IMG/VR virus record: IMGVR_UViG_3300012006_000011
Coordinates: 1-41,946 of that record
Direction: 5' to 3' (one strand)
Length of the DNA stretch: 41,946 nucleotides
DNA from: a virus
Shown: piece after piece, positions 1-4,530 of the stretch
How the letters are laid out: each line of letters opens with the position of its first letter
Numbering within the stretch: position 1 is the stretch's first letter
Made by a program: the position numbers and the translations under genes
Notes under the pieces: generated by a model
Told to the model about the DNA's origin: nothing
Database searches by the model: none
What the model saw: only the letters and a program-made list of their open reading frames with translations

Positions 1-195
1 TCTCCCCAATAACGACAAGGGAACAACTGATGTAGGTAGGGTGAGTAGTACACAGTGTGACCGGTAGTGTGCCGAGAGGGGGTGTCCCTAGTAAGAGGGG
101 TATCACCTAATCGGAAATGTGTCATAACACACCCATACCCTAGCCATAGACCCTAGGTAGCATTAGAGGGGCTTAGAGAGAAGATTAGACCCCTC
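1..195. other. Non-coding left end of the window
   Basis: No convincing gene. The stretch contains three copies of CCCTAG (near 85, 139 and 151) and a small inverted repeat just after the last minus-strand gene. A minus-strand frame starting at 125 stays open to the window edge, but it has no ribosome-binding site and a composition unlike the neighbouring genes. If the molecule is circular this joins the non-coding stretch at 41427-41946. Confidence 0.5.
166..195 (-). terminator. Possible terminator hairpin of the left minus-strand operon
   Basis: GAGGGG (166-171) pairs with CCCCTC (190-195) around an 18-base loop, immediately beyond the stop codon of the 196-414 gene. There is no T-run after it on the minus strand, so this would be an unusual terminator. 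The call rests mainly on position. Confidence 0.35.
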
Positions 196-414
196 TCAAA
201 GCAAATGACGGGTACTTCTCCAATGGAGTAGGTTCTTAGTGTACACCACTAAATAGAAACCTGACGCCGCTACGAATCCGTACTGGTGGGAGACCAACCC
301 ATAGACCACCCAGAGGACAGCATTAGCCAGGAGGATTCCCCATGACCACCATTTCTTCCTCCCTGCAAAATACGCGCCGGTCAGACCGATGCCCTCAAGT
401 ACCCAGCTCCACAT
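196..414 (-). CDS. Small multi-pass membrane protein
   Basis: The protein has 72 residues, beginning MWSWVLEGIGLTG. It is almost entirely hydrophobic segments rich in Trp, Gly and Ala (about residues 3-17, 20-40 and 42-56), so two or three membrane spans are likely, with a basic end. Proteins of this size and Trp/Gly pattern occur in many actinobacteriophages without a proven role. The start at 414 was chosen because its ATG shares one base with the stop of the upstream gene (TGATG). A longer reading to 462 would run into that gene. It is last in the operon. Function unknown; membrane location is inferred from composition. Confidence 0.8.
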   Translation of the reverse strand: MWSWVLEGIGLTGAYFAGRKKWWSWGILLANAVLWVVYGLVSHQYGFVAASGFYLVVYTKNLLHWRSTRHLL

Positions 415-548
415 CAGGCTGGCTGCGCTACGTCGATGTTGAGTAGATCCTCGAAATGGCATTGCTCCCTGCCGGTATCAACGTGGTACCAGACCTTACG
501 TATCCACTTAACGGCAATCTCGCGGCCGCATCGACAACTACTCACCAT
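414..548 (-). CDS. Small cysteine-containing (zinc-binding type) protein
   Basis: The protein has 44 residues (MVSSCRCGREIAVKW...), with Cys5, Cys7, Cys30 and His31 able to bind zinc and a central WYHVDTGR segment. Short proteins with a CxCG start, a WYHVDTGR-like core and a late Cys recur in actinophage genomes; their role is unknown. The ATG at 548 lies inside the end of the upstream gene (11-base overlap). A GTG one codon later would serve equally well. The stop shares a base with the next start (TGATG), which supports the frame. Confidence 0.7.
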   Translation of the reverse strand: MVSSCRCGREIAVKWIRKVWYHVDTGREQCHFEDLLNIDVAQPA

Positions 549-654
549 TGAACCCAGCCCAAAACTCGCTCCAGTCGTGATCATCCCAGTCCATGAAGTC
601 TTTGATTTTTTCCTTCCGGCGCAGCTTGGACAACAGCCAGTTAACTACGGTCAT
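538..654 (-). CDS. Small charged hypothetical protein
   Basis: The protein has 38 residues (MTVVNWLLSKLRRKEKIKD...), with a basic amphipathic first half and an acidic, Trp-rich second half (DWDDHDWSEFW). A clear ribosome-binding site, GGAGAAGAACT, sits directly before the ATG at 654. The frame overlaps the 3' ends or starts of both neighbours, as elsewhere in this operon. No family is recognised. The first-half helix could lie on a membrane or bind nucleic acid. Confidence 0.6.
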   Translation of the reverse strand: MTVVNWLLSKLRRKEKIKDFMDWDDHDWSEFWAGFNGE

Positions 655-727
655 AGTTCTTCTCCACACATAGGGCAAACACCATCAGCGCAGACCAGAC
701 AGCCCAGAATCCTTGCAGGTCAGTCAT
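641..727 (-). CDS. 28-residue hydrophobic peptide, or remnant of a zinc-ribbon protein
   Basis: The protein has 28 residues (MTDLQGFWAVWSALMVFAL...), mostly one hydrophobic segment. The ATG at 727 overlaps the stop of the upstream gene as ATGA, good evidence for translation. The same bases in a second frame (651-719) encode an intact Cys-x2-Cys-x4-Cys-x2-Cys zinc-ribbon tail that ends in CGEEL and stops exactly at the next start. That second frame has no start codon. Either this is a real membrane peptide or a frameshift has separated a start from its zinc-ribbon body. Confidence 0.5.
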   Translation of the reverse strand: MTDLQGFWAVWSALMVFALCVEKNYDRS

Positions 728-909
728 GCTGTTGCCACCCAAATCGCCACAACAATAATGCCGCCCACAAAAGAACCAACGGTTGTAAAGAATGTATTGA
801 ACAATGCATCTTCTTTGCACTCAGTTCTTTTAAGCCAGAACCTCCACCATCTTAGGCACCATGTAACAATGGCTGCGATGATGATGGTAAATAAAAATAG
901 ATGTGTCAT
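724..909 (-). CDS. Small two-span membrane protein
   Basis: The protein has 61 residues (MTHLFLFTIIIAAIVTW...). Hydrophobic segments lie at about 4-21 and 41-59, separated by a basic/acidic loop (RFWLKRTECKEDA). A hairpin topology in the cell membrane is likely. The ATG at 909 overlaps the upstream stop as ATGA, so it is preferred over an ATG at 924. No homologue is recognised; a small phage membrane protein acting early in infection is the broad guess. Confidence 0.7.
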   Translation of the reverse strand: MTHLFLFTIIIAAIVTWCLRWWRFWLKRTECKEDALFNTFFTTVGSFVGGIIVVAIWVATA

Positions 910-1046
910 CGATTGCGCCACCAATTGCGTTCAGTTTCTACAACTCCGTCAAAGTCGTAATCTTCACCCTCGTCCCACTCCTTAATAATAAAGGACGAAA
1001 TGGGGTCGCCATCGCTGTTAAAACGGTAGTATTCTTCTTGACTCAT
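906..1046 (-). CDS. Small acidic hypothetical protein
   Basis: The protein has 46 residues (MSQEEYYRFNSDGDPISS...), strongly acidic (KEWDEGEDYDFDG) with a basic, Trp-containing end. Its ATG at 1046 overlaps the upstream stop as ATGA, preceded by GTGGAGAGAAACT as ribosome-binding site. Its own stop overlaps the next start in the same way. It has no cysteine motif or membrane segment. Function unknown. Confidence 0.65.
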   Translation of the reverse strand: MSQEEYYRFNSDGDPISSFIIKEWDEGEDYDFDGVVETERNWWRNR

Positions 1047-1297
1047 AGTTTCTCTCCACACTTAGGGCAGTAGGTAAATCTGGTATAAATCAAACCTTCA
1101 TTGGTGGAATCGTATCCATCTTCTAGGTGGTCGCACTCGTTTCGGATTTCGGCCTGTTCCATGCCACACGAAACAGCATTAAAGTCAATACCAGCGTTGT
1201 AGCCGATTAGGTTGGCATTGCGTCCTCGACGGTTGCCCACTTTCCAGCCGCGCTTGAAGCCAAGCCGGTACGCCCATTGCATGTCACGGATCATCAT
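1043..1297 (-). CDS. Small protein with C-terminal zinc ribbon
   Basis: The protein has 84 residues. A basic N-terminal half (YRLGFKRGWKVGNRRGRN) is followed by Cys44, Cys55 and a terminal CPKCGEKL knuckle, giving four cysteines suited to one zinc. The codons of the last CGEK also supply the ribosome-binding site of the next gene. The start at 1297 shares a base with the upstream stop (TGATG); a second ATG follows immediately. Small zinc-ribbon proteins are usual in actinophage early operons; the target is unknown. Confidence 0.75.
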   Translation of the reverse strand: MMIRDMQWAYRLGFKRGWKVGNRRGRNANLIGYNAGIDFNAVSCGMEQAEIRNECDHLEDGYDSTNEGLIYTRFTYCPKCGEKL

Positions 1298-1785
1298 CAG
1301 CTCCAGGTGTCTCGCCAGTCGGCGCTGGTCTGCTGTCGGTAAAGATCAAGTGCAATCACTGCATACACGGCTAGGTCAATCAGGCTGTCCTCGACGCTTT
1401 CATTTGACAGGTTGCCCTCGGCTGCAAACTTCTGCAACCGGCGCATCTTGTCATTTGCCCTCACAATAGTTCCCACCCAAGCTGGGATACCGAAGTCTTC
1501 GCTGGCTCGGACATTGGCGTAGGGGTCAACCTCTCGTCCATAGTCGCTGCTCTTTTTATCATGCAGGTCTTGGATTTCATCAAGGATGGCAGTGAACGAC
1601 ATGTTCGGGCCGCTTGGTATTGGCTTGAGGGCGTTCTTACGGTTATCGGGATTCATGATCCAAATCTCGTATTCTCGCTTTACCTCATCAGTCAGCATGG
1701 GGTCGTGCATTTCCTCTGACGACGGGAGGTTCTCTACGGTCTCCTCCACGCTTGCCAGCCATTCTTCCCAGTTGGGGTGTGACAT
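1297..1785 (-). CDS. DUF1599 / Nmad1-like (nucleotide-modification-associated) protein
   Basis: The protein has 162 residues. Residues about 63-147 resemble the DUF1599 domain (nucleotide modification associated domain 1), a helical, MazG-like fold. The motifs seen are DLHDKKSSDYG (73-83), RANDKMRRLQ (109-118) and an acidic EDSLIDLAVYA helix near 132. In the family this domain is linked to phage nucleotide metabolism or modified bases; the activity here is inferred only. The start at 1785 has an AAGGAG site five bases upstream and overlaps the stop of the preceding micro-gene (TAATG). It lies in the ssb operon, consistent with early DNA metabolism. Confidence 0.7.
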   Translation of the reverse strand: MSHPNWEEWLASVEETVENLPSSEEMHDPMLTDEVKREYEIWIMNPDNRKNALKPIPSGPNMSFTAILDEIQDLHDKKSSDYGREVDPYANVRASEDFGIPAWVGTIVRANDKMRRLQKFAAEGNLSNESVEDSLIDLAVYAVIALDLYRQQTSADWRDTWS

Positions 1786-1853
1786 TACTTGCTCCTTAAA
1801 AAGACTGTGGAAAACCAGATAATAAACGGAATGACGAACAACAGCAGTTCCAT
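1785..1853 (-). CDS. 22-residue membrane micropeptide
   Basis: The protein has 22 residues (MELLLFVIPFIIWFSTVFLR), a single hydrophobic helix with a basic end (RSK). Both junctions are TAATG overlaps: its ATG shares a base with the ssb stop and its stop shares a base with the next start. Its last codons contain the AAGGAGC ribosome-binding site of the next gene. Precise fitting at both ends argues for real translation. It could act on the membrane or mainly serve to couple translation. Confidence 0.55.
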   Translation of the reverse strand: MELLLFVIPFIIWFSTVFLRSK

Positions 1854-2200
1854 TAGAAGGCTTGTGCTGCCTCTGCCTTGGCAACCAGGACGGCCGCGAA
1901 ACGCAAGCTCACACCGACTTCATCAGCAATGACCTTGTAGGACGTGCGCTTGTTGCCATCTTTGTCTTCCCAGTTTGACTGCTCGACGCGACCGGAAACG
2001 ATTACTCGGGTTCCTTTGGTCACGGAGTTGGCTAGGTTTTCTGCAACAGTACCAAAAGCGGTGCAGTCGAAGAACGACACCTTTTCTTCGCCGTCCTTCG
2101 TCTTGCGACTAACTGCAATCGAGAACGTAGCAAAGGCATTGCCGGTGCTGCCAAACTTGATCTCGGGGTCTCGCGTGAGGTTTCCAACTTCGGTGAACAT
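1853..2200 (-). CDS. ssb: Single-stranded DNA-binding protein
   Basis: The protein has 115 residues and is an OB-fold SSB. It starts MFTEVGNLTRDPEIKFGSTG, followed by the family features FSIAVSRK, a VSFFDCTAFG strand, AENLANSVTKGTRVIVSGRVEQSNW and DKDGNKRTSYKVIADEVG. It binds and protects single-stranded phage DNA in replication and recombination. The usual acidic, flexible C-terminal tail ending in a DDDIPF-like tip is absent; the protein ends soon after the OB fold in an alanine-rich segment. The ATG at 2200 has AAGGA upstream; longer in-frame starts lack one. It is first gene of the left operon, about 100 bases after a consensus promoter. Confidence 0.93.
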   Translation of the reverse strand: MFTEVGNLTRDPEIKFGSTGNAFATFSIAVSRKTKDGEEKVSFFDCTAFGTVAENLANSVTKGTRVIVSGRVEQSNWEDKDGNKRTSYKVIADEVGVSLRFAAVLVAKAEAAQAF

Positions 2201-2271
2201 AACATTCCTTTTCCCTGCGAGCCGGCCCCTCCGCAAGTTACAGAGAGACCGGCGCATTTGCAGTGTCGAAT

Positions 2272-2286
2272 GGGGAACTTTTCCCC
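2272..2286 (-). promoter_or_regulatory. Hairpin in the ssb mRNA leader
   Basis: GGGGAA (2272-2277) and TTCCCC (2281-2286) form a six-base-pair stem with a three-base loop, 13-27 bases after the predicted transcription start and about 70 bases before the ssb ATG. It could affect mRNA stability or be a protein-binding site. No function is shown. Confidence 0.4.
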
Positions 2287-2305
2287 AGCTTTTGTAAGCG
2301 CCCTC

Positions 2306-2335
2306 ATTCTAGTCGGCGCGTACTACATGTGTCAA
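2306..2335 (-). promoter_or_regulatory. Sigma-70-type promoter for the ssb operon
   Basis: On the minus strand, TTGACA (2335-2330) is followed after 18 bases by TAGAAT (2311-2306). The -35 box is a perfect consensus match. Long A-runs upstream (2349-2395 region) could act as an UP element. The start of transcription would be near 2299. Confidence 0.8.
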
Positions 2336-2408
2336 CCATTCCCTAGCTTTTTTTTACACCTTTTCCACACCCCTATTTTTTATTTTTTTTTATTCCCTAT
2401 CAGGCTGT

Positions 2409-2437
2409 TTGCATCGAGTGTCTGTTTGTAGTAAGAT
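2409..2437 (+). promoter_or_regulatory. Promoter for the structured RNA upstream of terminase
   Basis: TTGCAT (2409-2414), a 17-base spacer, and TAAGAT (2432-2437) give a reasonable sigma-70 promoter with a start near 2444. It points into the multi-hairpin stretch that ends in a terminator before the terminase gene. There is no open frame of note in that stretch, so its product would be an RNA. Confidence 0.5.
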
Positions 2438-2443
2438 AGAAAC

Positions 2444-2620
2444 CAAAAACAATCGGTAGTAGTAGTTGCCGTTAGGCAACACCGGTTAGTCCCTACGGGA
2501 CTTAGTGTTCATTACTTCGTAACTCACACTAACCGTTACTTTCTCACTTCGTGAAAAAGTTGCCGGTAACCTAGGTTGCTACCTTCACTCTGCGCTTTAC
2601 GAACGCAGAGCGTCTATTTT
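2444..2620 (+). ncRNA. Candidate structured non-coding RNA between ssb and terminase
   Basis: About 175 bases hold a run of compact hairpins: GTTGCC/GGCAAC (2465-2480, loop GTTA); AGTCCC/GGGACT (2488-2502, loop TAC); TTAGTGT/ACACTAA (2502-2532, enclosing TTAC/GTAA with loop TTC); a ten-pair stem 2538-2547/2551-2560 with one mismatch and loop TTC; a weak GGTA/TACC stem (2565-2583); and a terminator stem (2588-2610). An exact alternative pairing, CGGTTAGT (2483-2490) with ACTAACCG (2528-2535), would rearrange the middle. With a promoter before it and a T-run after it, this reads as a complete small RNA gene. It could instead be a packaging or replication site acting as DNA. Confidence 0.55.
2588..2620 (+). 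terminator. Intrinsic terminator before the terminase gene
   Basis: CTCTGCG (2588-2594) pairs perfectly with CGCAGAG (2604-2610) around a nine-base loop, followed by CGTCTATTTTTG. The T-run directly abuts the extended -10 box of the next promoter, so upstream RNA would end exactly where the terminase message begins. Confidence 0.65.
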
Positions 2621-2629
2621 TGCTAGAAT
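2621..2629 (+). promoter_or_regulatory. Extended -10 promoter giving a leaderless terminase mRNA
   Basis: TGCTAGAAT matches the extended -10 form TGnTAnnnT. It ends eight bases before the ATG at 2638, which is where transcription would start, and no ribosome-binding site is present. No good -35 box is seen. Similar TGnTAnnnT boxes occur at 15904 and 29632. Confidence 0.6.
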
Positions 2630-2637
2630 GTCCGTAC

Positions 2638-4530
2638 ATGGCAATCAACGCGATCCAAAAACAAAAGTACTGGAATCTTCGTAATAATGGTTACTCCATG
2701 GACAAGGCCGCAAAACAAGCTGGCTTCTCTCGTAGCACCGCTGCTCGATTAGAGAACACACAAACTGGTGGTCTGGCAAAGCGTGAACTCCATGTGGCTA
2801 AAACCGAGGAGGATTTACCAGGGCCAATCCCTTACGATGAGTTATCCCCCGAGGCCCAGCGAGCTTGGAATGACTTTGGGTATTTCCAGCGCCGATACTT
2901 TGGGCGCATCGCTTACCCGTGGCAGGTCGAGGCCGCAAACCGTATCGCTGCATTTCTTGACACGCCTAATGAAGAATACGTAGTTATCAACGCTCCCCCT
3001 GGTGCTGGTAAAACCGCTTGCTTCGTACACGACATCCCTGCATGGGTAACGGTGAGAAATCGCAACATTCGTGGGATGATCGGCTCCGCGACTATGAGCC
3101 TTGCCAAGCGAAATGTACTACGTCTCCGTAGATCATTGGAACGTGTGCAACCAGAAAAGGCAGACCCAACCTTGCTTCGACGTGGGGATGCGCTAGATGC
3201 TGAATCTACCCTTGCCATGGACTTTGGACGGTTCAAGCCACTAGACCGAGAAATGTGGACTAGTGATGCTTTTATCGTTATGCAGTATGACGAAGCTGGT
3301 GCCATTGCCGAAAAGGAACCTACCTGGTCTGCCTATGGACGAGACACGGCATTCATTGGTGGACGTTACGACTTTGTTATCTGGGACGACCTTGTAGACC
3401 CTCGCAAACTCCGCAGCCTTGAACAGAAAGAGGATTTGCAGGACATGTGGGTCGACGTTGGTGAAACTCGTCTTGAGCCAGGTGGACTGCTTATCTTGCA
3501 GGGTCAGAGAATCTCATCCGATGATCTCTACCGCTATGCCTTGGACATGACCTCTCCACTTGACGAGGAGGATGAGGAGGAGGAGGCAGCCGCCGAAGTA
3601 TTGGACGATGGGCGCCGACTAGACCGAGCAGACAAGAAGTATCACCACATTATCTTCAAAGCGCACTATGACGACATTTGTGTCGGAGAGCATGGCAAGA
3701 ACGCCAAAGCGTACCCTGACGGATGTTTGCTATCCCCTCGCCGTTTGCCATGGCGCAAGATTCAAACCCTTCGAGAAAACCGTGGTGAGCGATTTACCGT
3801 TGTTTATCAGCAGGAGGACATCGACCCTACCGAGGTACTCGTACCTAAACCATGGATCTACGGCGACGATGACTTTCCAGGATGCCTTGATAAAGACCGA
3901 GACCGTCTTGAGATGCCACGTGGGTTGAACGCTACCGACTGTGTTTCCTACGCCACGGCTGACCCATCCCCCACAAACTACTGGTCTATCCAATGGTGGG
4001 TCTACCACCCCGAATCAGAGCAACGATTCCTAATCGACTTGATTCGTCAGAAGATGGACGCACCAGACTTTCTTGACTACCACCCAGACACCCGAGAGTT
4101 TGTCGGTGTAATGAATGATTGGCAGAACATGAGCATTTCGCTCGGGTTCCCAATCTCAACATGGATTGTAGAACAGAACGCTGCACAGCGATTTCTGCTC
4201 CAATACGATCACGTCCGTCGATGGCGAGCGCAGTTCGGTGTAGACATCATCGGCCACGATACCGGACGCAATAAAACCGATAGAGAGTATGGGGTTGAGA
4301 CAATCGCCCCACATTATCGCTTTGGTCGTGTAAGATTACCATGGAGAAATGAAGGCAGAATCATTAGCCTTAAGCTGGTAGATGAGGTAACTCACTACCC
4401 TTATGGTCGTACCGATGACTGTGTTATGGCGCAGTGGTTTGGTGAATGGAACCTGCCTAACATCTACACGCCTACGCATCAGCGCAAGTCGACAGCATGG
4501 CGCCCAAGTTGGTTGAGGACTAGAGTTTGA
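2638..4530 (+). CDS. Terminase large subunit with N-terminal HTH
   Basis: The protein has 630 residues and is the DNA-packaging motor. Walker A is APPGAGKT (119-126) and Walker B VIWDD (247-251). The C-terminal RNase H-like nuclease shows the expected acidic residues: Asp442 (ADPSP), Glu512 (VEQNA) and Asp593/594 (RTDDC). Residues 10-40 form a helix-turn-helix (SMDKAAKQAGFSRSTAARLE), a DNA-binding unit normally supplied by the small subunit. No separate small subunit is seen nearby. An acidic run (LDEEDEEEE, about 308-316) lies between ATPase and nuclease. The ATG at 2638 was chosen because it follows the -10 box directly; a TTG at 2620 lies inside the terminator T-run. It overlaps the portal start by four bases. 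Confidence 0.93.
   Translation: MAINAIQKQKYWNLRNNGYSMDKAAKQAGFSRSTAARLENTQTGGLAKRELHVAKTEEDLPGPIPYDELSPEAQRAWNDFGYFQRRYFGRIAYPWQVEAANRIAAFLDTPNEEYVVINAPPGAGKTACFVHDIPAWVTVRNRNIRGMIGSATMSLAKRNVLRLRRSLERVQPEKADPTLLRRGDALDAESTLAMDFGRFKPLDREMWTSDAFIVMQYDEAGAIAEKEPTWSAYGRDTAFIGGRYDFVIWDDLVDPRKLRSLEQKEDLQDMWVDVGETRLEPGGLLILQGQRISSDDLYRYALDMTSPLDEEDEEEEAAAEVLDDGRRLDRADKKYHHIIFKAHYDDICVGEHGKNAKAYPDGCLLSPRRLPWRKIQTLRENRGERFTVVYQQEDIDPTEVLVPKPWIYGDDDFPGCLDKDRDRLEMPRGLNATDCVSYATADPSPTNYWSIQWWVYHPESEQRFLIDLIRQKMDAPDFLDYHPDTREFVGVMNDWQNMSISLGFPISTWIVEQNAAQRFLLQYDHVRRWRAQFGVDIIGHDTGRNKTDREYGVETIAPHYRFGRVRLPWRNEGRIISLKLVDEVTHYPYGRTDDCVMAQWFGEWNLPNIYTPTHQRKSTAWRPSWLRTRV

Noticed and set aside
1-125. Minus-strand frame open to the left edge (start 125)
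   Set aside because: No ribosome-binding site and a Thr/His/Pro-rich composition unlike the neighbours; it could only be judged if the molecule is circular.
436-985. Two plus-strand open frames of 90-139 codons
   Set aside because: They lie opposite a tightly overlapping chain of minus-strand genes with ribosome-binding sites, and have Ser/Pro/His-rich composition typical of antisense frames.
2032-2307. Minus-strand frame of 91 codons starting at 2307
   Set aside because: Its start codon lies inside the -10 box of the ssb promoter, and it overlaps ssb in another frame.
2444-2620. CRISPR array or tRNA in the multi-hairpin region
   Set aside because: The hairpins differ from one another and are not regularly spaced repeats, and no cloverleaf with a T-loop could be formed.
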